DNA of 64,000 nucleotides from Mycobacterium sp. E3198 (GTDB lineage: Bacteria; Actinomycetota; Actinomycetes; Mycobacteriales; Mycobacteriaceae): the NCBI RefSeq assembly GCF_001667015.1, contig NZ_LZIS01000054.1:1-64000 (forward strand), read 5' to 3'. The translations under genes were made by a program, and so were the position numbers. The first letter of the stretch is position 1, and every line of letters begins with the position of its first letter. The notes beneath the pieces are model-generated. The model worked only from the letters and a program-made list of their open reading frames with translations, did not search any database and was not told the origin of the DNA. Shown here in pieces: positions 16,902-26,118 of this stretch.

Positions 16902-17890
16902 GCCGGCACTTCGTAGAACTGGGTCGCCCATTTGCGCAGCGCCATATACCCTTTCGCGTCCACCTTGGACAGCGCCGGATGTTCGACGTACTTCTGGTAA
17001 CGCCAGATCTGTAGGTCGTCGAAGACGGTGGACAGGAACTGCTTCTCGATGAGCTCCCGCAGCTTGCCCTCCGGCACGTCCGCGGTGTCACCGGGAACCC
17101 GCGGCCACCAGATCGAATAGAACAGGTCCGAACACTCGTCGTCGACCGGGGTGCAGGTGAAGATCAGCCGATGGTTCTGCGCGCCCTCGAAGACGCTGAT
17201 CGCCCCGCCGAGGCCGAACAGGTGGCTGTGGAAGCGCAGTGCCAGGTCCTCGGGGTTGTCGCTGTGCGCGTCCGGCCAGCCCGCGACGAACTGCCATTCG
17301 TGGTCGACGATCTTCCAGTCCAGCACCCGCGGCGTCACCGTCGCGTGGTGGACGTACTCGAAATGGGCGCTGTCCGGCGCGTTCTCCGCCACGATCTGCG
17401 GGTGCACCGGCTCGCGCTCGGCGCGCCGGGAGAACTCCGGGTACGCGCGGTAATAGGCCGCCGGATCCGTCTCGAATTGCGGGAACTTGTTGAAGATGTC
17501 CGGCATCTCCCACTGCGGCTCCTTGCCGTCGGGCTGATGCCAGATGAACACGCAGTCGTACTGCTCGCGGACCGGGTACACGCGCAGCCGCAGCGCGCGA
17601 TTGGGGCGCTCCGGCTGGTAGGGGATGTACCGGTTGGTGCCGTCCGGGCCCCAGCGCCACCCGTGGAAGGGGCATTCGACGCAGTCGCCGACCACCTGGC
17701 CGCCGTGGCCGAGGTGGGCGCCGAGATGCTTGCAGTGCGCCTCCAGGACGTGCAACTCGCCGCGCTCGTCGCGGTAGGCCACCAGGTCCTCGCCGAAATA
17801 GTGCAGCGGCCGCACCTCGCCGATGGGGAATTCCGGCGACCACCCGACCATGAACCACCCGGTTACCTTCCAGGTAAAGGGCACTTTCAC
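16898..17890 (-). CDS. Rieske non-heme iron oxygenase, KshA-like
   Basis: A 330-residue oxygenase. The Rieske cluster ligands are Cys53-x-His55 and Cys73-x2-His76 (CPFHGW), and the mononuclear iron motif is N170-x2-D173-x2-H176-x4-H181. The C-terminal LQIWRYQKY...LRKWATQFYE segment resembles KshA (3-ketosteroid 9-alpha-hydroxylase). The start is GTG. It heads a reverse operon with FadD and is divergent from a Baeyer-Villiger-type monooxygenase, with a palindromic operator between. No KshB-type reductase is in the window. Hydroxylation of a polycyclic ring is the likely role; the exact substrate is inference. Confidence 0.9.
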   Translation of the reverse strand: MKVPFTWKVTGWFMVGWSPEFPIGEVRPLHYFGEDLVAYRDERGELHVLEAHCKHLGAHLGHGGQVVGDCVECPFHGWRWGPDGTNRYIPYQPERPNRALRLRVYPVREQYDCVFIWHQPDGKEPQWEMPDIFNKFPQFETDPAAYYRAYPEFSRRAEREPVHPQIVAENAPDSAHFEYVHHATVTPRVLDWKIVDHEWQFVAGWPDAHSDNPEDLALRFHSHLFGLGGAISVFEGAQNHRLIFTCTPVDDECSDLFYSIWWPRVPGDTADVPEGKLRELIEKQFLSTVFDDLQIWRYQKYVEHPALSKVDAKGYMALRKWATQFYEVPA

Positions 17891-17914
17891 GCCGGCGCCT
17901 TCCGCACTGATTGA

Positions 17915-17933
17915 TACTAAATTGATTACAGTA
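17915..17933. promoter_or_regulatory. Candidate operator in a divergent promoter (TACTAAAT-TGA-TTACAGTA)
   Basis: The right arm is identical to the 12675 palindrome; the left arm matches at 5 of 8. It lies between the Rieske oxygenase (GTG at 17890) and the monooxygenase (ATG at 17977), so one site could control both operons. The flanking A and T extend the outer symmetry to ATACT...AGTAT. Confidence 0.6.
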
Positions 17934-17976
17934 TAGATTTCAGCAGTTCGGCCGGTTCAGGGCAAGGAGCTGCTCA

Positions 17977-19599
17977 ATGGGTGGACGGGACGCGCACTTC
18001 GACGCCCTGGTCATCGGCGCCGGCTTCTCCGGCCTGTACATGCTGCACCGGCTGCGGCAGGCGGGGGTCCGGGTGCGGGTGCTGGAGAAAGCCGAAAACG
18101 TCGGAGGCACCTGGCTGTTCAACCGGTACCCGGGCGCGCGATGCGACATCGAAAGCATCGAGTACTCCTACAGCTTCTCCGACGACATCCAGCGGAAATG
18201 GGTGTGGACGGAGTCGATGCCGGCGCAGCCCGAGATCGAGGCCTACCTGAACTTCGTCGCCGACCGGCTGGACCTTCGCCGCGACATCCAATTCCACACC
18301 GAGGTCGTCGCGATGACCTTCGACGAGGATGCCGGGGAGTGGGTGGTGGCCACGAACGCGGGCGAGACCTTCCGAGCCCCGTTCGTCGTCGCCGCGACCG
18401 GCATCCTGTCGGTGCCGCTCGAGCCAGACATCCCCGGAATGGACACCTTCACGGGAACGTCGCTGTACACCGGCCGCTGGCCCAACGAGGGCTGCGATCT
18501 GCGCGGCAAGCGGGTCGGTGTCATCGGCACCGGCTCGACCGGCGTCCAGCTCATTCCCGTGGTGGCGCGGGAAGCGTTGCAGCTGACAGTATTTCAGCGT
18601 TCGCCGACATACACGCTGCCCTGGGAGGTGCGGCGATTCGAGCCCGGCGAGCTGGACGAGATGAAGGCCCGCTACGACGAGATCCGGGCGGCGCAACGGG
18701 CCCACCCGATCGGCGCGGCCCGGTTGAGCGCCTTCTCGGTGCTGTTCGAGATGCTGGCCAGACCGCCGCTGAAGTCGGCGACGCGCGACGAGCAACTGCG
18801 CGCCGTCGAGGAGGGCGGGGTGATGGGCGCGCTGAGCTGGGGCGATGTCTTCTTCGACATCGACGCCAACCGGATGGCCGCCAAACTGTACGGCGAGGCG
18901 GTGGCCCGGATCGTCAAGGATCCGCGCACCGCGGCCGCCCTGGTTCCCGACCACCCCTTCGCCTGCAAGCGACCGATCATTGACCACGGCTACTACCAGA
19001 CGTTCAACCGGGACAACGTCACGCTCGTGGACCTGCGCACGTCGCCGATCCGCGAGGTCACGGCGACCGGCATTCGCACCGAGCACGGGTCGTACGACCT
19101 CGACGTGATCGTGTACGCGACCGGCTTCGACGCGATGACGGGTGCGCTCAGCCGCATCGACGTCCGGGGCCGCGGCGGCATGTCGCTCGGTGAATTCTGG
19201 GCCACGGAGGGGCCGCTGTCCTATCTCGGGCTGGCGGTGGCCGGCTTTCCGAACCTGTTCACCATCCAGGGCCCCGGCAGCCCAAGCGCCGCAACCAACT
19301 TCGTCGCCGCGCTCGAGCAGCACGTGGAGTGGATCGGCGACTGCATCGCCCACCTGCGCGCCAACGGCATCCGCAGCATCGAGGCGCTGGCCACCGCCCA
19401 GCAGGAGTGGATCGACCACGCCACCGCGCTTGTCGCGCCGACGGTGCTTGTGCACCCGTCGTGCAACTCCTGGTACAACGGTGGCAACGTGCCCGGCAAG
19501 AAACGGATGTATATGGGCTATACCGGCGGAATCCCCGAATACCGTCGCCGCTGCGACGAAATCGCGGCCGGCGGATACACCGGCTTCAAGCTGGCGTAG
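17977..19599 (+). CDS. Flavin monooxygenase, Baeyer-Villiger type with altered fingerprint
   Basis: A 540-residue class B flavoprotein. The FAD site is GAGFSG (14-19), GGTWLFNRYPGARCD lies at 43-57 as in Baeyer-Villiger enzymes, and the NADPH site is GTGSTG. The type I fingerprint FxGxxxHxxxWP reads FTGTSLYTGRWP, so Tyr164 replaces the usual His. AAGGAG lies upstream of the ATG. It leads a forward operon with a hydrolase, an NTF2-like protein and an F420 oxidoreductase, suggesting ketone oxygenation followed by ester hydrolysis. The His-to-Tyr change leaves open whether the enzyme makes esters or only hydroxylates. Confidence 0.9.
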   Translation: MGGRDAHFDALVIGAGFSGLYMLHRLRQAGVRVRVLEKAENVGGTWLFNRYPGARCDIESIEYSYSFSDDIQRKWVWTESMPAQPEIEAYLNFVADRLDLRRDIQFHTEVVAMTFDEDAGEWVVATNAGETFRAPFVVAATGILSVPLEPDIPGMDTFTGTSLYTGRWPNEGCDLRGKRVGVIGTGSTGVQLIPVVAREALQLTVFQRSPTYTLPWEVRRFEPGELDEMKARYDEIRAAQRAHPIGAARLSAFSVLFEMLARPPLKSATRDEQLRAVEEGGVMGALSWGDVFFDIDANRMAAKLYGEAVARIVKDPRTAAALVPDHPFACKRPIIDHGYYQTFNRDNVTLVDLRTSPIREVTATGIRTEHGSYDLDVIVYATGFDAMTGALSRIDVRGRGGMSLGEFWATEGPLSYLGLAVAGFPNLFTIQGPGSPSAATNFVAALEQHVEWIGDCIAHLRANGIRSIEALATAQQEWIDHATALVAPTVLVHPSCNSWYNGGNVPGKKRMYMGYTGGIPEYRRRCDEIAAGGYTGFKLA

Positions 19600-20700
19600 A
19601 TGCTGCGTCGCGCGATCGACATCACCCGCGAGTTGGGCCTCCTGCTGCCGCGGACGGTGGCCGGCCTCCACGAATCGACCGGCTGGGCACCGGCGTCGCC
19701 GCGCGGGGTGCGGCAATTCGGCGAGGTTCTGCTGGACGAGCTTGTGCTGAGCGGCTTTTCGCTGCTGAACGGGAGCCCCCCTGCGGCGCGGCCGGTGCAG
19801 GAGTGCACCGCGGCGGCCGAGGAACTGTCGGCGCTGGGCATCGATAGGGCACACGCCGAACCGGAACCGGTGCGCCCCAGCGCGGTGCGGCGGCGGCGGA
19901 TCGCCGGGCTGGCATACGAGCGGATGAAGTTCGAACACGATCCGAGGCTGCCCACCACGCTGGAGGCCGACGGGCTGGGCAGCACCGCGCGGGCGGTGGT
20001 GCACGTGTGCCGGCACCGGGGAGGCCCGCGGCCTTGGCTGGTGTGGGTCCACGGCGCCGGTCAGGGCGGCGCCGAAGACCTGTTGCTGTCCCGCATCGGC
20101 CGGATCCATCACGGCCTGGGGTTCAACGTCGCCATGCCGGTGCAGCCCGGCCACGGCTGCCGGCGCGGCGAATGGCCGGCCTACCCCGACGTGGATCCGC
20201 TGGGCAACGTGGCGGGCATGATGCGCGCGGTGTCGGAGGTCCGCGCGGTGGTGCGCTGGGTTCAGCCGCAGGCCACCGCCGTTGTGGTGGCGGGGATTTC
20301 GATGGGCACCCCGGTGGCCGCGCTGGTGTCGCACCTCGAGCGGCAGGTCGACGCCGTGGCGATGTACACCCCGATCCTGGGGCTCAACGCGATGATCGCG
20401 CGGCACCTGGGGCGCTTCGGGCAATCGCGCGCGGCGTTCCGCGAGCTGCTCGGGTCCCCGGAGGTCTCGAAGCTGACCTCGGTGATCGATCCGCTGCGCG
20501 TCGAACCAGCGCCGCCCCCGCCGCGCCGGCTCATCGTCGGGGCGTGGCACGACCGCATGGCGATGCGCGAGCCCGCGGAGGCGTTACAGGAACGCTGGGG
20601 CGGGCAGCTGTATTGGTATGACGGCAGCCACGTCGGGCACATCTTCTCGCGGCGCGTGCTCGGTGTGACCGAGCGCTTCCTGGGCGAGGTGGCCGGGTGA
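19600..20700 (+). CDS. Alpha/beta hydrolase
   Basis: A 366-residue alpha/beta hydrolase with a long N-terminal helical region. The oxyanion strand is LVWVHGAGQGG, the nucleophile elbow GISMG (Ser near 231), the acid AWHDRM, and the likely base His is in GSHVGHIFSRR. It starts directly after the monooxygenase stop. The order monooxygenase then esterase fits cleavage of the ester made by Baeyer-Villiger oxidation, an inference from context. Confidence 0.85.
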   Translation: MLRRAIDITRELGLLLPRTVAGLHESTGWAPASPRGVRQFGEVLLDELVLSGFSLLNGSPPAARPVQECTAAAEELSALGIDRAHAEPEPVRPSAVRRRRIAGLAYERMKFEHDPRLPTTLEADGLGSTARAVVHVCRHRGGPRPWLVWVHGAGQGGAEDLLLSRIGRIHHGLGFNVAMPVQPGHGCRRGEWPAYPDVDPLGNVAGMMRAVSEVRAVVRWVQPQATAVVVAGISMGTPVAALVSHLERQVDAVAMYTPILGLNAMIARHLGRFGQSRAAFRELLGSPEVSKLTSVIDPLRVEPAPPPPRRLIVGAWHDRMAMREPAEALQERWGGQLYWYDGSHVGHIFSRRVLGVTERFLGEVAG

Positions 20701-21074
20701 CCACGCGGACGGCCCGCGAGGTGGTAGAGCTCTACAACCTGGTGGTCTGGAACGAGCGAAACGTCGAACTGGCCGGGGAGTTGTTCGCCGACACCGTGAT
20801 TCGGCACGAGGTCGGCGCGTCCCACACGCTTACCCACGCGCAGGCGGTGCAACGCGTCGCAGACGTGTGGGAACTGTTCGACAGGTTGCGCTTCGACCTG
20901 AACATCGTGGTCACCGGCGACGACGGCGAGCACGTGGCGATCGTCTACGACTCGACGATGACCACCAAGGACGGCACCGCAACCAACGTCGGGAGCATCG
21001 AGGTGTTCCGCGTGGTCGCCGGCAAGATCACTGAGGTCTGGAATTGCGGCTACAAGCAAGGGGTTTGGAATTGA
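20697..21074 (+). CDS. SnoaL/NTF2-like protein
   Basis: A 125-residue NTF2-like alpha+beta cone with an N-terminal helix (AREVVELYNLVVW), RHEVGASHTLTHAQAV in the middle and a C-terminal strand (VGSIEVFRVVAGKITEVWN). The GTG start overlaps the hydrolase stop (GTGA). Members of this fold include ketosteroid isomerases, limonene epoxide hydrolases and SnoaL-type cyclases. The fold therefore suits an isomerisation or hydration step in the same pathway, but no diagnostic active site is clear. Confidence 0.8.
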   Translation: MTTRTAREVVELYNLVVWNERNVELAGELFADTVIRHEVGASHTLTHAQAVQRVADVWELFDRLRFDLNIVVTGDDGEHVAIVYDSTMTTKDGTATNVGSIEVFRVVAGKITEVWNCGYKQGVWN

Positions 21075-22117
21075 GCGAGCGCGCACTCGACGAGCTGGGC
21101 TACTACCTGCTGGCCGGCGCCGGCGGGGAGGGCCCGGCGACTTTGATGGATGAGGCCCGCCGCGGCGAGGAACTGGGCTTCGGCACCGCGTTCATCTCCG
21201 AGCGCTGGAACGTCAAGGAGGCGTCCTCGCTCGTCGGGGCGGCGTGCGCGGTGACCAGCCGGATGCAAATTGCCACCGCCGCAACGAATCACAACACCCG
21301 CCACCCGCTGATCACCGGATCCTGGGCGACCACCATGCATCGGCTCTCCGGCGGCCGGTTCACGCTGGGCATCGGCCGCGGCATCGCGGCCATCTATGGG
21401 GCGTTCGGCATCCCGGCGGTGACGACCGCTCAGATGGAGGACTGGGCCCAGGTCATGCGCCGGCTGTGGCACGGCGAGCTGATCTTCAACCACGACGGCC
21501 CCATGGGCAAGTACCCCATCCTGTTCCTCGACCCGGACTTCAACGAGGACATCCGCTTGGCGCTGGTGGCCTTCGGGCCCAACACGCTCGCGCTCGGCGG
21601 CCGGGTCTTCGACGACGTCATCCTGCACACCTACTTCACCCCCGAGACGTTGCAGCGGTGCGTCAAAACGGTCAAGTCGGCCGCGGAAAAGGCCGGCCGC
21701 GACCCCGACAGCGTGCGGGTGTGGTCGTGCTTCGCCACCGTCGGCGATCACCTTCCCGAACCGCTGCGGCTGAAGAAGACCGTCGCGCGCCTGGCCACCT
21801 ACCTGCAGGGGTACGGCGATCTGCTGGTGCGGACCAACGACTGGGATCCCGCCGTGCTGCAACGCTTTCGGGAAGACCCGGTGGTGACGTCGATCGCGGG
21901 CGGGATCGACCACAAGGCCACAGCCGAACAGATCGAGCACATCGCGACCCTGATCCCCGACGAGTGGCTGGAACCCTCCGCCACCGGATCGGCCGGCCAG
22001 TGCGTCGCGCGCATCCGCAAGGAATTCGACTACGGGGCCGACGCGGTGATCATGCACGGCGCGACGCCCGACGAGCTCGAGCCCGTCGTCGCGGCTTATA
22101 GGGCGGCCACGCCCTAG
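21071..22117 (+). CDS. LLM-class F420-dependent oxidoreductase
   Basis: A 348-residue luciferase-like monooxygenase fold of the mycobacterial F420 type, with GFGTAFISERWNVKEASSL, ATNHNTRHPLITGSWATTMH and GRFTLGIGRGI in the first half. The start is taken as TTG overlapping the NTF2-like stop (TTGA); an ATG 27 bp upstream would overlap that gene by 31 bp. It would transfer hydride from reduced F420 to a ketone or enone. It is the last gene of the monooxygenase operon and is followed by a convergent terminator. Confidence 0.88.
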   Translation: MSERALDELGYYLLAGAGGEGPATLMDEARRGEELGFGTAFISERWNVKEASSLVGAACAVTSRMQIATAATNHNTRHPLITGSWATTMHRLSGGRFTLGIGRGIAAIYGAFGIPAVTTAQMEDWAQVMRRLWHGELIFNHDGPMGKYPILFLDPDFNEDIRLALVAFGPNTLALGGRVFDDVILHTYFTPETLQRCVKTVKSAAEKAGRDPDSVRVWSCFATVGDHLPEPLRLKKTVARLATYLQGYGDLLVRTNDWDPAVLQRFREDPVVTSIAGGIDHKATAEQIEHIATLIPDEWLEPSATGSAGQCVARIRKEFDYGADAVIMHGATPDELEPVVAAYRAATP

Positions 22118-22127
22118 CCCTTTTGAT

Positions 22128-22189
22128 CGCGAGCGTGCGCAGAATGTCACGCGGCACCGGCATGTCGCGTACAAACACGCACGCTCGCG
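22128..22189. terminator. Bidirectional hairpin between convergent genes
   Basis: Perfect 12-bp arms (CGCGAGCGTGCG at 22128-22139 and its complement at 22178-22189) enclose a 38-nt loop. The hairpin lies between the convergent F420 oxidoreductase and carboxylase genes. There is no clear T-run on either side. Confidence 0.7.
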
Positions 22190-22211
22190 GATAAAGAAAG
22201 AGCTAAGGGGG

Positions 22212-23708
22212 TTAGGGCATGATGACGGTGCGCGCCACGGGTTCCGCGGCGGCCTGCCGGCTGGACAGGCCGCGCAGCAACGAGGCCAGCAGCGCGTCGC
22301 GCGTCTCGCGGGGGTCGATGAGCTCGTCGAAACCCATGTGTTCGGCCGACCGATACGACGCCTGCAATTCGGCGTTGCGCAGCTTGGCGGAGAGGTCCTC
22401 GCCGGCGTGCGACGCGCGGCTGAGCGCCGCGGCGCTCATCGCACCCATCGTCGCCCCCGGGTAGGCGAACGTCGCGACCTGGTGGTCGAAACCCAGCAGC
22501 GACATCACCATGGAGCCGAACCCGTACGCCTTGCGCAGCGTGAGGTGCAGCTTCAACGTGGTGGCCGCCGTCTGGGCCGCGAACATCCGCGCGCCGGCGC
22601 GCAACACGCCGCTGCGCTCGGAGCGGCTGCCCGGGAGCATGCCGGGGTTGTCGGCGAGGAAGACGATCGGCAGGTGGAACGAATCGGCCACCGTGATGAA
22701 GTGCGCCGCCTTGTCGGCGGCGTCGGCGTCGATGGAGCCGGCCAGCACCTTCGGCTGGTTGGCCACGACCGCGACCGGGTGACCGCCGAGGTGGGCCAGC
22801 GCGCAGATCACCGCCTTGCCGAACCGCGGTTGCACCTCGAACCAGTCGGGGCTGTCGAAGACCACGTCGAGCACCGCGCGCATGTCATAAACCCGGCGGT
22901 TGTCGCGCGAGACGATGTCGAGCAGTTCCGGCGTCGGCCGCGGCTTCGCCGCATCGGAGCCCGGCAGCGAGGGCGGGTACGACCACGCGCTCGGCGGGAA
23001 GTACGACAGGTAGCGCCGGACGTCGTCGAGCACGGCCTCGTCGTCGTCGGCGACATTGTGGATGACGCCACTGGGTATGGCGACGTCCGGCCCCCCGAGG
23101 TCCTCCTTCGAGATGTCCTCTCCCGTCGACTCTTTGACGACGGGCGGCCCGGCGGTGAAGATCGCGCCCTGGGCGCTCATGATCCGGAAGTCGCAGACCG
23201 GGGCCACCAGCGCGCCGTGCCCGGCGGAGGGGCCGAGCACCGCGGCGACGGTCGGGACGCGGCCCGAGCACTGCGTCTGGGCCAGCAGATCGGTCGGGCT
23301 GCGACCGTAATGCCCTCCGGTGGGCCGAAAGCCGGCGCCCTCGAGCATCATCACCAGCGGAATCTTGTCGCGCAGCGCCAGTTCGGCGATCCGGTACCGC
23401 TTGGAGTTGCCGCCGGGACCGATACTGCCGGCCATGGTGGTGAAGTCCTCGGCGCCCAGCATCACCGGCGATCCGTTGATCAGACCGGAGCCGACGATCA
23501 GCGCGTCGGCCGCGACGTCGCCGCCGACCAGCGTGCCGAACTCGCGGAAGGTGCCCGGGTCGAGGAGTCGCGCGATCCGCGCGCGGGCGTCCAGCTTGCC
23601 CTTCTTGCGGTGCTTGTCCAGGCGCTCCGGCCCACCCATCGCCCGCGCGTGCTCACGGCGACGCTCGAGATCGTCGAGCGATTCGTCCCAGTCCTGGGCT
23701 TTCGTCAT
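22212..23708 (-). CDS. Acyl-CoA carboxylase carboxyltransferase subunit (AccD type)
   Basis: A 498-residue carboxyltransferase with both crotonase-like halves. The N half has ARIARLLDPGTFREFG and the GPSAGHGALVAP oxyanion segment. The C half has PVAVVANQPKVLAGSID, FLADNPGMLPGS and a late YPGATMGAMSAAAL. It would carboxylate an acyl-CoA (propionyl-, geranyl- or longer), using a biotinylated AccA that is not in this window. In a catabolic island a geranyl-CoA-like or methylcrotonyl-CoA-like role is possible. It is divergent from the second F420 oxidoreductase with a candidate operator between. Confidence 0.88.
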   Translation of the reverse strand: MTKAQDWDESLDDLERRREHARAMGGPERLDKHRKKGKLDARARIARLLDPGTFREFGTLVGGDVAADALIVGSGLINGSPVMLGAEDFTTMAGSIGPGGNSKRYRIAELALRDKIPLVMMLEGAGFRPTGGHYGRSPTDLLAQTQCSGRVPTVAAVLGPSAGHGALVAPVCDFRIMSAQGAIFTAGPPVVKESTGEDISKEDLGGPDVAIPSGVIHNVADDDEAVLDDVRRYLSYFPPSAWSYPPSLPGSDAAKPRPTPELLDIVSRDNRRVYDMRAVLDVVFDSPDWFEVQPRFGKAVICALAHLGGHPVAVVANQPKVLAGSIDADAADKAAHFITVADSFHLPIVFLADNPGMLPGSRSERSGVLRAGARMFAAQTAATTLKLHLTLRKAYGFGSMVMSLLGFDHQVATFAYPGATMGAMSAAALSRASHAGEDLSAKLRNAELQASYRSAEHMGFDELIDPRETRDALLASLLRGLSSRQAAAEPVARTVIMP

Positions 23709-23815
23709 GCCTATGTCCTACCTCATGCCGATCCGTCGTGACTACGTCGATGGTGGCGACCCGCCGCGCCCGGCTCCGCCGCGCTTGCGATCGCCACTAG
23801 CCGAGTAGGGTCACA

Positions 23816-23834
23816 TACTGGATTGCTTACTGTA
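23816..23834. promoter_or_regulatory. Candidate operator (TACTGGAT-TGC-TTACTGTA)
   Basis: It matches the shared 8-3-8 motif at 6 of 8 (left) and 7 of 8 (right) positions. It ends 11 bp upstream of the ATG of the F420 oxidoreductase at 23846 and lies 107 bp upstream of the divergent carboxylase gene. The closeness to the start would suit repression. Confidence 0.55.
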
Positions 23835-23845
23835 AAGTTGCCCGC

Positions 23846-24868
23846 ATGGGTAGCACCCCCCGCCTCAAGCTCGACGGGGGCATCCCGAATCAACTCGCCC
23901 GGGTGCCGCATGTCGCCGGCGCTCTGGAACAAGAAGGGTATGACGGCGGCTGGACCGCCGAAACCAACCATGACCCGTTCCTGCCGGTGCTGCTGGCCGC
24001 CGAACACACCTCGCGACTCGAGGTGGGCACCAACATCGCGGTCGCGTTCGCCCGCAATCCGATGATCGTCGCCAACATCGGCTGGGACCTGCAGGCCTAT
24101 TCGCAGGGCCGGTTCATCCTCGGCCTGGGCACCCAGATCCAGCCCCACATCGAGAAGCGGTTCAGCATGCCGTGGAGCCATCCGGCCCCCCGGATGCGCG
24201 AATTCGTCGGCGCGCTGCACGCGATCTGGTCGGCGTGGCGGGACGGCGCGAAGCTTCGTTTCGAGGGTGATTTCTACACGCACAAGATCATGACGCCGAT
24301 GTTCACGCCCGAGCCGCAGCCTTATTCGCCGCCGAGGGTGTTCCTGGCCGCCGTCGGCGAGACGATGACCGAGATGTGCGGCGAGGTCGCCGACGGCCAC
24401 CTCGGCCACCCGATGGTCTCGAAGCGCTACCTCGAGGAGGTGACCCTGCCGGCCCTGCTGCGCGGCATGCAACGCTCCGGGCGGGATCGCGGCGTCTTCG
24501 AGGTGTCGTGCGAGGTGCTGGTTGCGACCGGCGAAAACGACGACGAACTGGCGCTCGCCAGCGCCGCCGTGCGCAAGCAGATCGCGTTCTACGGGTCGAC
24601 GCCGGCCTACCGCAAGGTCCTCGAGCTGCATGGCTGGGGCGATTTGCACACCGAACTGCACCGGCTCTCCCTGGCGGGGGAGTGGGACACCATGGGCTCG
24701 CTCATCGACGACGAGATGCTGGCGGCTTTCGCCGTGGTCGGTCCGGTCGACACGATCGCGGCGGCGTTGAAGAGTCGCTGCGAGGGCGCGGTCGATCGCG
24801 TCCTGCCCATCTTCATGACCGCTTCGCAATCCTGTATCGCCGCCGTAGTGAAGGAGTTTCGCGAGTGA
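23846..24868 (+). CDS. LLM-class F420-dependent oxidoreductase
   Basis: A 340-residue luciferase-like F420 oxidoreductase with LEQEGYDGGWTAETNHDPF and LEVGTNIAVAFARNPM near the N-terminus, GRFILGLGTQIQPHIEKRF near 88 and RVFLAAVGETM near 160. It differs clearly from the other F420 enzyme at 21071, which has the GRFTLGIGRGI form. It overlaps the following P450 (GTGA), so a two-gene oxidation module is likely. Confidence 0.9.
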   Translation: MGSTPRLKLDGGIPNQLARVPHVAGALEQEGYDGGWTAETNHDPFLPVLLAAEHTSRLEVGTNIAVAFARNPMIVANIGWDLQAYSQGRFILGLGTQIQPHIEKRFSMPWSHPAPRMREFVGALHAIWSAWRDGAKLRFEGDFYTHKIMTPMFTPEPQPYSPPRVFLAAVGETMTEMCGEVADGHLGHPMVSKRYLEEVTLPALLRGMQRSGRDRGVFEVSCEVLVATGENDDELALASAAVRKQIAFYGSTPAYRKVLELHGWGDLHTELHRLSLAGEWDTMGSLIDDEMLAAFAVVGPVDTIAAALKSRCEGAVDRVLPIFMTASQSCIAAVVKEFRE

Positions 24869-26100
24869 GCACGTCGACGATGGACGAGGCCGCCAGGCTA
24901 TTGACGGACCCGCTGGCCTATACCGACGAGCCGCGGCTGCACGCCGCGCTGACTCACCTGCGCGCCAACGCGCCGGTGTCGTGGGTCGACGTGCCGAACT
25001 ACAAGCCGTTCTGGGCGATCACCAAGCACGCCGACATCATGGACATCGAACGCGACAACATGCTGTTCACCAATTGGCCGCGCCCGGTGCTGACCACCGT
25101 GGAGGGCGACGAGCAAGCGGTCGCCGCGGGAGTCCGGACGCTGATCCACCTGGACGACCCGCAGCACCGGGTGGTACGCGCGATCGGCTCCGACTGGTTT
25201 CGCCCGAAGGCGATGCGGGCGTTGAAGGTTCGCGTCGACGAGCTCGCCAAGCTCTACGTCGACAAGATGCTGGCCGTGGGGCCCGAATGCGACTTCGTGC
25301 AGCAGGTCGCCGTCAATTACCCGCTCTACGTGATCATGTCGCTCCTCGGGCTGCCCGAGGACGACTTCCCGCGCATGCTCAAGCTGACCCAGGAGCTGTT
25401 CGGCAGCGAGGACGCCGAATTCAAACGCGGCACCACCAACGAGGATCAGCTGCCCGCGCTGTTCGACATGTTCAGTTACTTCAACGGGGTGACCGCCTCG
25501 CGCCGCGAGCATCCGACCGAGGACCTGGCGTCGGCGATCGCCAACGCCCGCATCGACGGCGAGCCGCTGTCGGACATCGAAACCGTGTCGTACTACCTCA
25601 TCGTGGCCACCGCGGGGCACGACACGACCAGCGCCACCATCTCCGGCGGAATGCAGGCGCTGATCGAGAACCCCGACCAGCGGGAGCGCCTGCGCGACAA
25701 CCTCGACCTGATGCCGCTGGCCACCGACGAAATGATCCGCTGGGTCACCCCGGTCAAGGAGTTCATGCGCACCGCCGCCAAGGACACCACCGTGCGCGGA
25801 ATACCGATCGCCGCGGGCGATTCCGTGTTGTTGTCCTACGTGTCGGCCAACCGCGACGAGGACGTGTTCGACGACCCCTTCCGCTTCGACGTCGGGCGTG
25901 ACCCCAACAAGCACCTGGCCTTCGGCTATGGTGTGCACTTCTGCATGGGAGCGGCGCTGGCCCGCATGGAGGTCAACAGCTTCTTCTCCGAGCTGCTGCC
26001 GAGGCTCGAATCCATCGAGCTGACCGGCGAGCCCGAACTCACCGCGACCACCTTCGTCGGAGGGCTCAAGCACCTGCCGGTGCGCTACGCGCTGACCTGA
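24865..26100 (+). CDS. Cytochrome P450
   Basis: A 411-residue P450 with I-helix ATAGHDTTSA, K-helix EMIR and heme loop FGYGVHFCMG (Cys at about 360). It is a different family from the two related P450s at 11416 and 31389. The GTG start overlaps the F420 oxidoreductase stop. It sits between that enzyme and an SDR, which suggests hydroxylation then alcohol oxidation. Confidence 0.93.
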   Translation: MSTSTMDEAARLLTDPLAYTDEPRLHAALTHLRANAPVSWVDVPNYKPFWAITKHADIMDIERDNMLFTNWPRPVLTTVEGDEQAVAAGVRTLIHLDDPQHRVVRAIGSDWFRPKAMRALKVRVDELAKLYVDKMLAVGPECDFVQQVAVNYPLYVIMSLLGLPEDDFPRMLKLTQELFGSEDAEFKRGTTNEDQLPALFDMFSYFNGVTASRREHPTEDLASAIANARIDGEPLSDIETVSYYLIVATAGHDTTSATISGGMQALIENPDQRERLRDNLDLMPLATDEMIRWVTPVKEFMRTAAKDTTVRGIPIAAGDSVLLSYVSANRDEDVFDDPFRFDVGRDPNKHLAFGYGVHFCMGAALARMEVNSFFSELLPRLESIELTGEPELTATTFVGGLKHLPVRYALT

Positions 26101-26118
26101 TTCCCTAGCCTCTAGGCT

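Noticed and set aside
18582..18596. GACAGTATTTCAG-like half-site resembling the shared operator
   Set aside because: It is inside the monooxygenase coding region and lacks the second arm.
17974..20550. An 858-codon open frame on the reverse strand opposite the monooxygenase and hydrolase genes
   Set aside because: High-GC antisense shadow: rich in Arg, His and Val, no domain, and the forward genes have clear motifs.
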